Source: Azospirillum sp.
GTDB taxonomy: Bacteria; Pseudomonadota; Alphaproteobacteria; Azospirillales; Azospirillaceae
Direction: 5' to 3'
DNA: 64,000 nt
NCBI GenBank assembly: GCA_027486405.1
Contig: JAIXPD010000010.1
Location: 94,399-158,398 of the forward strand
Part shown: positions 54,454-63,398 of the stretch, piece by piece
How the letters are laid out: every line of letters begins with the position of its first letter
How positions within the stretch are numbered: position 1 is the stretch's first letter
The notes under the pieces: generated by a model
The model's database searches: none
Told to the model about the DNA's origin: nothing
The model's input: only the letters and a program-made list of their open reading frames with translations
Made by a program: the position numbers and the translations under genes

Positions 54454-56194
54454 CCTGCCCGGCCGCCCGGAGGAACGGGTGGTCCGCCAGCTTGCCGCCG
54501 CCCTGCTGTTCGAGGGGATCGTCGAACCGGCCGCGACCGCAGACGATGGGCTGCTCTGGCGCTCCGGCGGGCGGGCGTTCCGCTGCCGCGCCACCGCTGG
54601 GCCGTTCGGGCGTCCGCGCGTCCAACCGGGATCGGTCGCGATGCAGGACGAGACCGGTGTCTGGTGCGCCGCCACGCTGGAACGGATGCTCGTTGGCCTC
54701 GACGCGACCGAGGCGAGCCGCGCCGGTCTGCTGGCGGAGTTGGAACGCACGGTGACGCTCTGCCGCTGGAACGCCGCCAACCTGCCCGCCACGCCGCGCC
54801 ACGGCCTGCCCTTTCCCGATTTGGAAGGGCGGCTGGAGGAAGGGCATCCCTACCACCCCTGCTTCAAGGCGCGGCTGGGCTTCGACGAGGCCGACCATGC
54901 CGCCTTCGGGCCGGAGGTCGGGCAGCGCTTCCAACTGGTGTGGTTGCTGGTCGCCCGCGCGTGCCTGCATCAGGCGCTCCCCGCCGCGACCCTGGCCGAG
55001 GAGGACGCGTTCTGGCGCGCCGAACTCGGTCCGGTCGCCTGGGCGGAGGTTCAGCGGCAACGGGCCGGGTTGAACCGCCCGGCCACCGACTTCGGGCTGC
55101 TGCCGCTGCACCCCTGGCAATGGTGGGCGCTGCGCGACGGGGAGTTGGCCCCGTTGCTCGCCCCCTGGCTGGCCGACGGGCGCGCGGTCTGTCTGGGGCC
55201 GCTGGGCGATCATTACCGGGCCAGCCAGTCGGTGCGCACGGTGATGAACGCCGACGACCCGCGCAAGGCCGACGTCAAGCTGGCGCTGAACATCGTCAAC
55301 ACGGCCTCCCGCCGCATCCTCGAACCGCATTCGGTCTGCACCGGCCCGGCCATCTCCGACTGGTTGTGCGGGGTGGTGGCGGACGACGCCGATTTCCGCG
55401 AACGCTACCCGCTGACCCTGCTGCCGGAATATGCCGGGATCATCGCCGACCGCGACGGCCCGCTGGCCGGGCAGATGGCGGCGCTGTGGCGGCGCAGCGT
55501 GCAATCGACGCTGGGCGAGGGCGAATCCGCCATTCCCTTCAACATGGTGATGGTGACGGAGGCGGACGGGACCGCCTTCGTCGCCCCCTGGATCGAGCGG
55601 TACGGGCTGTCGCCCTGGCTTGACCAACTGCTGACGGTGGCGGTGCTGCCGGTCTGGCATCTGCTGGTCCGCCACGGCATCGCGGTGGAGGCGCATGGAC
55701 AGAACATGGTGCTGGTCCATCGCGATGGTTGGCCGGTCCGGCTGATTCTGCGCGATTTCCACGACAGCGTCGAATACGCGCCGGGCTTCCTGGCCGCCCC
55801 CGACCGGCTGCCCGACTTCCCCAACCTCCACCCGGCCTACCGGGACGCGCCACCCGACCGGTATTATTGGGCCAGCGGCGTCGATCCGCTGCGCGAGCTG
55901 GTGATGGACACGCTGTTCGTCTTCAACCTGACCGAACTGTCCGACCTGCTGGCGTTGCAGCATGGCCTGCCCGAGTCCGCGTTCTGGCAACGGGTCCATG
56001 ACCAGGTGGAGGGCCACGCCCGCCGCCACGGGCTGGAGGAGCGGCACCGCCGCGTCGGCCACGCCGCGCCCGAGATCCTCACCGAATCCCTGCTGCGGGG
56101 CAAGCTGCTGCGCGCGCGGGAGGAGATTCACCACACCGTTCCCAACATCTTCGCGCGGTTCGCGCCGGAGACTTCCCCCGAGAGCATCCGATGA
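54437..56194 (+). CDS. asbB: NIS siderophore synthetase, AsbB-like
   Basis: A 585-residue IucA/IucC-family synthetase: LLPLHPWQWWALRDGE, QSVRTVMNADDPRKADVKLA, LNIVNTASRRILEPHS, GIAVEAHGQNMVLVHRDGW and ILRDFHDSVEY are typical ATP and carboxylate sites, and the C-terminal ferric reductase-like FhuF motif continues from there. In petrobactin synthesis AsbB adds the second polyamine arm to the citrate core. It overlaps asbA by 17 and asbC by 4 bases, so the genes are one operon. Confidence 0.9.
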   Translation: MPFPRDLPGRPEERVVRQLAAALLFEGIVEPAATADDGLLWRSGGRAFRCRATAGPFGRPRVQPGSVAMQDETGVWCAATLERMLVGLDATEASRAGLLAELERTVTLCRWNAANLPATPRHGLPFPDLEGRLEEGHPYHPCFKARLGFDEADHAAFGPEVGQRFQLVWLLVARACLHQALPAATLAEEDAFWRAELGPVAWAEVQRQRAGLNRPATDFGLLPLHPWQWWALRDGELAPLLAPWLADGRAVCLGPLGDHYRASQSVRTVMNADDPRKADVKLALNIVNTASRRILEPHSVCTGPAISDWLCGVVADDADFRERYPLTLLPEYAGIIADRDGPLAGQMAALWRRSVQSTLGEGESAIPFNMVMVTEADGTAFVAPWIERYGLSPWLDQLLTVAVLPVWHLLVRHGIAVEAHGQNMVLVHRDGWPVRLILRDFHDSVEYAPGFLAAPDRLPDFPNLHPAYRDAPPDRYYWASGVDPLRELVMDTLFVFNLTELSDLLALQHGLPESAFWQRVHDQVEGHARRHGLEERHRRVGHAAPEILTESLLRGKLLRAREEIHHTVPNIFARFAPETSPESIR

Positions 56195-57438
56195 TCCGCA
56201 TCGACGACCGATTCTATTCGCTGGCGGAGGTGGAGGCGCTGACCGCCGCCCACGCCGAACAGGCCCGCCTGTCCGACCGGCCCGGCGCACGCTTCGCCGT
56301 CTGCTTCACCAACACCATCGATTGGCTTGCCCTGTTCTTCGCCATCCGGGCGGCGGGCGGCAGCCTGCTGCCGCTGCACCCCTCCACCCCGCTGGACGCG
56401 GCGCGACGGCTGGCGCGCGAGGCCGGTTGCCACGCGCTCTACCACAACAGCCTGACGGCGGAGGAGATCGCCCCGTCGCCCGCGTCGCCGGAGCCGGGCC
56501 AACTCCTCCAGATGAGTTCCGGCACGACCGGCGCGCCCAAGCGGATCGCGCGGAGCTGGGCGGAGATCGACCGCGAGATCGAAAGCTATGTCGGCTTCTT
56601 CACCGATCCGGTCGGCATGACCCCGGTGATCGCCTGCCCGACCACCCATTCCTATGGCCTGATCTGCGGGTTGCTGGTTGGGCTGCGGCGCGGGGCGGAG
56701 CCGGTGATCCTCGACACCACCAACCCGAAATTCCTGCTGAAGGCGCTGCGGTCCATCGAACGGCCTTTGCTCTATTCCTCCCCCGTCATCCTGCACACGC
56801 TGGCCCGGCTGTTGCCGGAGGGCGAGCGCATCCATGCGGCGATGACCTCCGGCACCCTGTTGCCGGAACCCTGGTTCGAACGGATCCGTGAACGGACGGT
56901 CCACATGTTCCAGCAATATGGCTGTTCGGAGGCCGGTTGCATCGCGATCAACCCCGACATGGCGGCCAGCGCCGAACTGGGCCGCGTGCTGCCCCACCAT
57001 CGCCTGTCCACCGGAACCGCCGACGCCCCGGCGGAAATCGTGCTGTCGGGTCTGGATGGCGTGATCCACACCCGCGACCTGGGGTATCTGCGCGACGACG
57101 GCGTGCTGATGTTCGTGTCGCGGCTGGACGACACCATCAACGTCGCCGGTCTCAACGTGTACCCGCAGGAGGTGGAGGATGTGGCGATGGCGCTGCCCGG
57201 CGTCACCGACGCCGTCGCCTTCCGCCGCACCGACCGCTTTGCCGGTGAACGGGTCGCGCTGCTGTTCTCCGCCGCCGCCGAGGTGACGGACCGGGCGCTG
57301 CGCGACTGGTGCCGGGACAATCTGGCCGCCCACCAGCAGCCTGGGGAGTTGATCCGCACCGACGCCCTGCCGCGCATGGCCAACGGCAAGATCAGCCGCC
57401 GTGACGTGGCCGCCCGTTACGCGGAGGCCGCATCGTGA
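56191..57438 (+). CDS. asbC: AMP-dependent 3,4-dihydroxybenzoate ligase, AsbC-like
   Basis: A 415-residue member of the ANL adenylating enzyme family. Core motifs: LLQMSSGTTGAPKRIARSW (P-loop), FQQYGCSEAGC, GVIHTRDLGYLRDDG and the C-terminal SRLDDTINVAGLNVYPQEVE with MANGKISRRDV carrying the catalytic Lys. It would activate 3,4-dihydroxybenzoate and load it on the carrier domain encoded next. Length is close to Bacillus AsbC (about 410 aa) and shorter than most ligases, which supports the assignment. Substrate is inferred from the AsbF gene in the operon. Confidence 0.88.
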   Translation: MIRIDDRFYSLAEVEALTAAHAEQARLSDRPGARFAVCFTNTIDWLALFFAIRAAGGSLLPLHPSTPLDAARRLAREAGCHALYHNSLTAEEIAPSPASPEPGQLLQMSSGTTGAPKRIARSWAEIDREIESYVGFFTDPVGMTPVIACPTTHSYGLICGLLVGLRRGAEPVILDTTNPKFLLKALRSIERPLLYSSPVILHTLARLLPEGERIHAAMTSGTLLPEPWFERIRERTVHMFQQYGCSEAGCIAINPDMAASAELGRVLPHHRLSTGTADAPAEIVLSGLDGVIHTRDLGYLRDDGVLMFVSRLDDTINVAGLNVYPQEVEDVAMALPGVTDAVAFRRTDRFAGERVALLFSAAAEVTDRALRDWCRDNLAAHQQPGELIRTDALPRMANGKISRRDVAARYAEAAS

Positions 57439-58757
57439 CCACGACCATGACCGGGCCGGAGATCGTCGAGGCGATCCACACCGTCCTGCGCGACCATCTG
57501 GACAACCGCCATCTCGACCGCTTCGGCCCCGAGGCGCGGCTGAACGAGGATCTGTACCTCGATTCCGTGCTGATGATGGAACTGTTCCTGCAATTGGAAC
57601 TGTCCTTCGGGCTGGAGGCCCCGGACGAGCTGATCACCTCACGCGATCTCGCCACGGTGGCCGATGTGGCCGGGCTGTTTGCCGGAACCCACCCGACCGA
57701 GGCGGCTGCGGAGCCTTCCCCCGGCATCCCCCCCGGCAATGTTTCCCCTGGCAGCGTTCATTCCGAAGAGTATCAGGACCTCAAGATCCACTGCGTCGTC
57801 AGTTGCCTGTGCGACGCGCTGAAACGGGCGGGGATTGACCATCGCCCCTTCTATTTCGGGGTGTGGGACGCCGGGTTCGACGTCGGGGCCGATCAGGTCC
57901 TGCGCTATCACAGCTCCGGCGTCAGCCATGATTTCTTCTGCGACTGGTACCGCCGCCTCTACGGGGCGGAGGTGCGGCAATGGTACGACCATGCCCGCAG
58001 CAAAGCGGACAATCTGGCCCATCTGACCGATCTGGTGGAACGGCGGCCGGACAGCCTGTCCATCATGGCGATGATCGACCTGTTCCACCTGCCCGAGCGT
58101 GAGAACAAGTTCAATCAGAACCCCTTTCCCCATTACCTGATGCTGGAAAGCGGCAGCGACCCGGCGGTCTACCGGGTCCGCGACCCTGATTTCCGCTGGG
58201 AAGGGGAGATTGCGCGGGATCGCATCGCCAACGCCTTTCTTCAGCCCAGCGTCGCGGGCGGGTACCTGTTCGACCGGCGTGACCTGCGCCCCGCCCGGCC
58301 AACCGACGTCGCCGCCTATTTCGACGCCTGCTTCCTGCCGGACGTCAACCCGCTGACCGCTGCGGTCCGGGGCATCCTGGCTGCGCATGTGGAGGGGGCC
58401 GACGGGCTGTCAACAGCGGGGCTTTCGCATGCGCTGCGTGAACTGCCGGTGTTCGCGATCCGCAAATACGCCTACGAGCACGGCTTCGCCTTCTTCTGGC
58501 GGGCGCTGCGGTTGCCCGACGACCGTTTCCTCGTCCATTGCGATGAGATCGAGGCGCTGTTCCAGGGCTTCAAGACGCTGCACTACGCGATTCTCCGCCT
58601 TGCCCAGACCGGCGATGTCGGCCTTGCCCCGGACCTGTTCGACCGGCTCGACCGGCTCGACCGGATGGAGACGGCCTTGAAAGGCGCGTTGGCCACTGTT
58701 TTCCGGCAATGGCAGGCCGTCGCCGTTCCGGCCCCCGCACTGTCCGAGGTGGCGTGA
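57435..58757 (+). CDS. asbDE: Fused aryl-carrier and condensing protein, AsbD-AsbE
   Basis: A 440-residue protein joining two steps. Residues about 1-85 are a phosphopantetheine carrier domain with the attachment Ser in NEDLYLDSVLMMELFLQLEL. A Pro/Gly-rich linker (about 95-115) leads to an AsbE-like condensing domain (HCVVSCLCDALKRAGIDHRP, YHSSGVSHDFFCDWYRRLYG) thought to move 3,4-dihydroxybenzoate from the carrier to the polyamine. In Bacillus, AsbD and AsbE are separate. The fusion appears as one uninterrupted frame. The ATG overlaps asbC by four bases and its stop overlaps asbF. AsbE homology is from memory of the family and should be checked. Confidence 0.82.
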   Translation: MTTTMTGPEIVEAIHTVLRDHLDNRHLDRFGPEARLNEDLYLDSVLMMELFLQLELSFGLEAPDELITSRDLATVADVAGLFAGTHPTEAAAEPSPGIPPGNVSPGSVHSEEYQDLKIHCVVSCLCDALKRAGIDHRPFYFGVWDAGFDVGADQVLRYHSSGVSHDFFCDWYRRLYGAEVRQWYDHARSKADNLAHLTDLVERRPDSLSIMAMIDLFHLPERENKFNQNPFPHYLMLESGSDPAVYRVRDPDFRWEGEIARDRIANAFLQPSVAGGYLFDRRDLRPARPTDVAAYFDACFLPDVNPLTAAVRGILAAHVEGADGLSTAGLSHALRELPVFAIRKYAYEHGFAFFWRALRLPDDRFLVHCDEIEALFQGFKTLHYAILRLAQTGDVGLAPDLFDRLDRLDRMETALKGALATVFRQWQAVAVPAPALSEVA

Positions 58758-59611
58758 TGAAACTGTCGCTCTGCACCATCAGTTTTCGCCACCATCTGGT
58801 TTCGCTGGAGGAGCTGGCCGCATGGGCCGCCGACAACGGTTTTCACGGAATCGAGCTGTGGGGCGCGCACGCCCGCAATTTGGCGGCGGTGTCCGACCGG
58901 GGCGGCGACTGGCTGGCGGCCTTCGGCCTGTCGGTGCCGATGGTCAGCGATTACCTGCCGCTGGACGGCGATCCCGACGCGCTGGTGCGCAAGACGCTGG
59001 ACCTCTGTGGGTTGGCCCGGCGCTGGGGTGCCCGCAAGATCCGCACCTTCGCCGGCAGCACCGGCAGCGCCGAAACCGCGCCGGAACGGGCGCTCTTCAT
59101 CGCGGAACGGCTGCGCACGCTGTGCGGGCTGGCCGCCGACCATGGGCTGTCGTTGCTGGTGGAAACCCACCCGGGCACGCTGGCGGACAGCCTGGCATCC
59201 ACCCGCGCGCTGATCGCGGCGGTCGGCCATCCGGCGCTGAAGATCAATTTCGATGTCCTGCACGTCTGGGAGGGCGGCGACGATCCGGTGGCCGCCCGGC
59301 GGGCGCTGCGCCCGCACATCGGGCATTACCACCTGAAGAACATCCGTGACCGCAGCGACCTGACGGTGTTCGAACCGGCCAACGTCTACGCCGCCGCCGG
59401 TCGGCGCGACGGCATGGTTCCGCTGTTCGACGGCGCGGTGGACTATCGCCGCTTCCTCACCGAACTGGCCGACGATCCGACGGCGGAAGGCTCCCTGGAA
59501 TGGTTCGGCGATGATTGCCACACGGTGCTGCGCCACGACCGCGAGGCTGTGACGGCGCTGTTGGCACCGGCCACCGTGCCCCGCCGCGTCGGCGGAGTGG
59601 CCCGGTGTTGA
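58757..59611 (+). CDS. asbF: 3-dehydroshikimate dehydratase (3,4-dihydroxybenzoate synthase), AsbF
   Basis: A 284-residue TIM-barrel enzyme of the AP-endonuclease-2/xylose-isomerase-like family. It starts MKLSLCTISFRHHLVSLEEL and has NGFHGIELWGAHARN, KIRTFAGSTGSAE, LLVETHPGTL, KINFDVLHVWEGGDDPV, IGHYHLKNI, FEPANVYAAAGRRDGMVPLF and a late SLEWFG, closely matching AsbF of Bacillus. It converts 3-dehydroshikimate to 3,4-dihydroxybenzoate, the unusual catechol that identifies petrobactin. The conserved Glu and His residues expected for metal binding are present. ATG 58757 overlaps the asbDE stop. Confidence 0.93.
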   Translation: MKLSLCTISFRHHLVSLEELAAWAADNGFHGIELWGAHARNLAAVSDRGGDWLAAFGLSVPMVSDYLPLDGDPDALVRKTLDLCGLARRWGARKIRTFAGSTGSAETAPERALFIAERLRTLCGLAADHGLSLLVETHPGTLADSLASTRALIAAVGHPALKINFDVLHVWEGGDDPVAARRALRPHIGHYHLKNIRDRSDLTVFEPANVYAAAGRRDGMVPLFDGAVDYRRFLTELADDPTAEGSLEWFGDDCHTVLRHDREAVTALLAPATVPRRVGGVARC

Positions 59612-59628
59612 CGAGGACGGGGGAAGGC

Positions 59629-60543
59629 ATGAACCGGATGGGTTGGTTTGGTCGGCTGGCGGCGGTTGCGGCGCTGTGCCTTTCCCCGTTGGCCGCAACG
59701 GCGGCGGAGATTGTGACCGCGCTGGGGCCGGTGTCCGTCAAGGATGGCCCGAAGAGCGTCGCCGTGTACGACGTCGCCGCGATCGACACCCTGCTGTATT
59801 TGGGCATCCGGCCAACCGGGACCCCGAAAAAGCTGTTCGTCCCGGAGTTGGAGGCCAAACTCAAGGGAACCATGCCGGTCGGCATCCTGCAGGACCCCGA
59901 CCTGGAGGCGTTGAGCGCGCTCGCCCCCGATCTGATCATCGTCGGCGGACGCTCCTCCCACCAGCTCGCCAACGTGCGCCAGGTGGCGCCGGCCATCGAC
60001 ATGACCATCGACGGCACGGATCTGCTGGCCGACGCCCGCCGCCGCCTGTCGGCCTATGGCCACCTGTTCGGACGGCAGGCGGAGGCCAAGGCGGCGGAAG
60101 AACGGATCGACAATGCGGTGGAGGCCGCCCGCAAGGCGGTGGCCGGGCGTGGCCGGGCGCTGATCGTGATGACCAACGGGCCGAAATTGTCGGCCTATGG
60201 GACCGCGTCGCGCTTCGGCTGGCTGCATTCGGAGTTGGGCATCCCCCCCGCCGTGCCCGAACTGGGGGCCGCCCTGCATGGCGAGGTGGTTTCGTTCGAG
60301 TTCATCCGCAAGGCCAATCCGGATTGGTTGATCGTGCTGGACCGCACCGCCGCCATCGGCGAGACCGGGGCCAGCGCCAAGGCGACGCTGAACAACGATC
60401 TGGTGGCACAGACCACCGCCGGGCGCACCGGCCAGATCGTCTATTTGCCACCCGCCGATTTCTACATCGCCGCTGGCGGCGTGTCGGCCACGCTTCGGGT
60501 GCTGGCCCGGATCGAGGAACAGTTCCGGGCCGCACCAAGATGA
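59629..60543 (+). CDS. fatB: Ferric siderophore-binding periplasmic protein, FatB/YclQ-like
   Basis: About 304 aa. Signal peptide MNRMGWFGRLAAVAALCLSP with cleavage near ATA-AE, no lipobox, as expected for a periplasmic Gram-negative protein. The fold of FatB/YclQ petrobactin-binding proteins is recognisable: VAVYDVAAIDTLLYLGIRP, LEALSALAPDLIIVGGRSSH, and AVPELGAALHGEVVSFEFIR-like second lobe with NPDWLIVLDR. Starts at ATG 59629 and 59638 are both possible. It follows asbF by 17 bases and overlaps the first permease by four. Confidence 0.9.
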   Translation: MNRMGWFGRLAAVAALCLSPLAATAAEIVTALGPVSVKDGPKSVAVYDVAAIDTLLYLGIRPTGTPKKLFVPELEAKLKGTMPVGILQDPDLEALSALAPDLIIVGGRSSHQLANVRQVAPAIDMTIDGTDLLADARRRLSAYGHLFGRQAEAKAAEERIDNAVEAARKAVAGRGRALIVMTNGPKLSAYGTASRFGWLHSELGIPPAVPELGAALHGEVVSFEFIRKANPDWLIVLDRTAAIGETGASAKATLNNDLVAQTTAGRTGQIVYLPPADFYIAAGGVSATLRVLARIEEQFRAAPR

Positions 60544-61505
60544 TGCCCCCGGCCGTTTCCGGGCGCATCGCAGGCTTCGGGACGGTTCTCGTCTGCGCCC
60601 TGCTCTGCGCCGCCAGCCTGTCGGTCGGCGTGTCCGACCTGTCCGTCGCAGATGGGGCCGAGACGCTCGACACGTTGTTCATCAGTCGGCTGCCGCGCAC
60701 GCTGGCCGCGATCCTGGTCGGGGCCGGGCTGGCCATCGCCGGGCTGGTGATGCAAACGCTGGCGCGCAACCGCTTCGTCGATCCCGGCATCGGCGGCACC
60801 GAACAAAGCGCCGCCCTTGGCATCCTGCTGGTCACGCTGCTGTGGCCGACGGCCTCGATCCTGGAAAAGATGGTGGTGGCGACGCTGACCGCCATCGTCG
60901 GAACCGCCGTCTTCCTGCTGCTGGTCCGCCGCCTGCCGCCGGCCCAACCGCTGCTGATGCCGCTGTTCGGTCTGATCTATGGCGGGGTGATCGCCGCCGG
61001 TGTCACCGTCATCGCGTGGCAGACCGACCTGCTCCAGTATCTCGACATCTGGATGAACGGCGATTTCTCCGGGATCCTGCGCGGGCGGTATGAATTGCTG
61101 TGGCTGGCGGCCGCACTGGTGGCGCTGTCCTGGTGGTGCGCCGACGCGCTGACCGTCGCCTCGCTGGGCAAGGAGGTCAGCGTCGGCCTCGGCCTTGATT
61201 ACGAGCGGATGGTGCAGGCCGGGCTGGCGGTGGTGGCGCTGCTGTCGGCGATGACGGTGGTGGTGGTCGGCATGATCCCCTTCGTCGGGCTGATCGTGCC
61301 CAATCTGGTGTCCCGCCTGCGCGGCGACAATCTGCGCGGTTCCCTGCCCTGGGTGGCGCTGGGCGGGGCCGGGCTGACGCTGGGCTGCGACGTGCTGGGC
61401 CGATTGCTGCGTCACCCCTACGAGATTCCCATCGGCACGATCCTTGGCACCGTCGGCGCGGCGTTGGCCCTCTGGCTGTTGGCAGGGCGTCATGAGCGCG
61501 GTTGA
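60540..61505 (+). CDS. fatD: Ferric siderophore ABC transporter permease 1 (FatD-like, FecCD family)
   Basis: A 321-residue permease with about nine or ten helices: RLPRTLAAILVGAGLAIAGL, MQTLARNRFVDPGIGGTEQS, and the conserved late region VVVVGMIPFVGLIVPNLVSR with RHPYEIPIGTILGTVG at the end. Together with the next gene it forms a heterodimeric pore. ATG 60540 overlaps the fatB stop (ATGA), and the 3' end overlaps fatC by 14 bases. Cargo is inferred to be the ferric petrobactin-type siderophore. Confidence 0.92.
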   Translation: MMPPAVSGRIAGFGTVLVCALLCAASLSVGVSDLSVADGAETLDTLFISRLPRTLAAILVGAGLAIAGLVMQTLARNRFVDPGIGGTEQSAALGILLVTLLWPTASILEKMVVATLTAIVGTAVFLLLVRRLPPAQPLLMPLFGLIYGGVIAAGVTVIAWQTDLLQYLDIWMNGDFSGILRGRYELLWLAAALVALSWWCADALTVASLGKEVSVGLGLDYERMVQAGLAVVALLSAMTVVVVGMIPFVGLIVPNLVSRLRGDNLRGSLPWVALGGAGLTLGCDVLGRLLRHPYEIPIGTILGTVGAALALWLLAGRHERG

Positions 61506-62439
61506 CCGGCGGGTGTGGCTGGCAGCCGGACTCGCCCTGCTCTGCGTTGTCCTGCACATGGCCGTGGGCCTGCGCGGCAACCTGACCTTTGTGCTGGAAC
61601 TGCGGGCGTTGAAGCTGCTGGCGCTGGTCCAGGTGGCGGTCGCGGTGGCGGTGTCCACCGTCCTGCTTCAGACGGTCACGGGAAACCGCATTCTGACCCC
61701 GTCGATCATGGGGCTTGATGCGCTCTATCTTCTGGGCCAGACGGCGATGGTCTTTCTGCTGGGCGGGCTGGGCTTCGCCGGGATCGATCCCCGGCTGAAG
61801 TTCCTGTCGGCTCTGCTGGCGATGGTCGGCATCGCCGCCGCTGTTTTCCTGCCGATCCTGCGGCGTCACCTGTCGCTCTACCGCATGCTGCTGACCGGGG
61901 CGCTGCTGGGCATCCTGTTCCGCAGCCTGACGTCCTTGCTGGCGCGGCTGATCGACCCCAACGACTTCGCGGTGCTCCAAGGGTCGAGCTACGCCAATTT
62001 TTCGGCGGTGCGCGCCGACCTGCTGGTGGTGGGGTGTGTTCTGACCGCCGCCGGAACGCTGGCGGCCTGGCGGCTGCGGCATGCGCTGGACGTGGTGGCG
62101 CTGGGTCCGGCGGCGGCCACGGCGCTGGGCATCGACTGGAGCCGTATGATCACCGGCATCCTGGCGCTGGTGGCGATGCTGGTGGCGGTGTCCACCGCCC
62201 TGGTCGGCCCGGTGGTGTTTCTGGGGCTGGTGGTGGTGGCCTTGGCGGAACGGCTGACCGGCACCCAGCGCCACGCCGTGCTGCTGCCGACCGCCGCCTT
62301 CATCGCGGTGGCGGTGCTGGTCGGCGGCCAGACCCTGTTGCAACACGGGTTGGGCGGGGCCGGGGTGCTGGGGGTGGTCGTGGAATTTGTGGGCGGATTG
62401 CTGTTCCTGTTTCTGCTGGCAACGGAGCGCAAACGATGA
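61492..62439 (+). CDS. fatC: Ferric siderophore ABC transporter permease 2 (FatC-like, FecCD family)
   Basis: A 315-residue permease of the FecCD family with helices such as LAAGLALLCVVLHMAVGL, VSTVLLQTVTGNRILTPS and the late LVGPVVFLGLVVVALAERLT, then TQRHAVLLPTAAFIAVAVLV. The ATG at 61492 lies inside fatD. This pair of smaller permeases with a FatB-like protein is the YclNOPQ/FatBCDE layout known for petrobactin and anguibactin uptake. Confidence 0.91.
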   Translation: MSAVDRRVWLAAGLALLCVVLHMAVGLRGNLTFVLELRALKLLALVQVAVAVAVSTVLLQTVTGNRILTPSIMGLDALYLLGQTAMVFLLGGLGFAGIDPRLKFLSALLAMVGIAAAVFLPILRRHLSLYRMLLTGALLGILFRSLTSLLARLIDPNDFAVLQGSSYANFSAVRADLLVVGCVLTAAGTLAAWRLRHALDVVALGPAAATALGIDWSRMITGILALVAMLVAVSTALVGPVVFLGLVVVALAERLTGTQRHAVLLPTAAFIAVAVLVGGQTLLQHGLGGAGVLGVVVEFVGGLLFLFLLATERKR

Positions 62440-62451
62440 TCGAGGCAGACG

Positions 62452-63210
62452 ATGATCGAGATTGAGGGCGTCGGCCTGAGCCACCGTGGGGCGGCGATCC
62501 TGCACGACGTCTCCCTGACCCTGCCAAAGGGGGAGCTGATTGCGCTGATCGGCCCGAACGGTGCCGGAAAATCCAGCCTGTTGTCATTGGTGGCCCGGCT
62601 TCAACCGCTGCAACGCGGGCGCATCGCGGTGGATGGGTTGCCGGTTGACCGCACGCCGAGCCGCGATCTGGCGCGGGTGTTGACCGTGATGCGGCAGGAC
62701 ACCGGGTTCAACGGTCGACTCACCGTGCGGGAACTGGTTGGGTTCGGCCGCTTCCCCCACGGCCGGGGGCGGTTGACCGAGGAGGATCATGCGCTGATCG
62801 ACGAGGCGATGGCGCTGTTCGACCTGACCGCCTTGGCCGACCGCGACCTGATGACCCTGTCGGGCGGCCAACGGCAGCGCGCCTTCGTCGCCATGGCCTT
62901 CTGCCAGGGGACCGATTACCTGCTGCTGGACGAACCTCTCAACAATTTGGACATGATGTACGCGCGCCAGATGATGCGGTTGCTGCGCGACGTGGTGGAC
63001 CGGCGCGGGCGAACGGTGGTGATCGTGCTGCACGACATCAATTACGCCGCCGCTTACGCCGATCGCATCGTGGCGCTGAAGGATGGCCGCGTCGTCGCCC
63101 ATGGATCGCCGGATGCGATCCTGACCGTCGACCTGTTGGAGCGCCTCTACGGTTTCCGCATGCAGGTCCACCAGATTGATGGACAACTGCTGGTGCGGCA
63201 CCACAATTGA
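62452..63210 (+). CDS. fatE: Ferric siderophore ABC transporter ATPase (FatE-like)
   Basis: A 252-residue FepC-type ATPase. Walker A GPNGAGKSSLLSLVARL, signature LSGGQRQRAFVAMAF, Walker B LLLDEPLNNLD and H-loop IVLHDINYAAAYADRIV are all present, and the short C-terminal end FRMQVHQIDGQLLVRHHN is typical of the subclass. It starts 12 bases after fatC. It ends the siderophore operon; no clear terminator follows in the next 150 bases. Confidence 0.93.
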   Translation: MIEIEGVGLSHRGAAILHDVSLTLPKGELIALIGPNGAGKSSLLSLVARLQPLQRGRIAVDGLPVDRTPSRDLARVLTVMRQDTGFNGRLTVRELVGFGRFPHGRGRLTEEDHALIDEAMALFDLTALADRDLMTLSGGQRQRAFVAMAFCQGTDYLLLDEPLNNLDMMYARQMMRLLRDVVDRRGRTVVIVLHDINYAAAYADRIVALKDGRVVAHGSPDAILTVDLLERLYGFRMQVHQIDGQLLVRHHN

Positions 63211-63398
63211 ACAATTCAGGACACGAAAAGAGGGGCCAACCTTCCGCCGACGGCCAGCAGGCACCGGTTGCGGAAGCGCGGCTTGCTGCCGGGACACCAG
63301 GACGGTTGCGGCCCTTCGATCCTCCGGCGGACGGCGGCGGTGCCGTCGACGGGCCTTGGTATGATGACTCCGGCCCCTATGGCGATTGGATTGGATCG

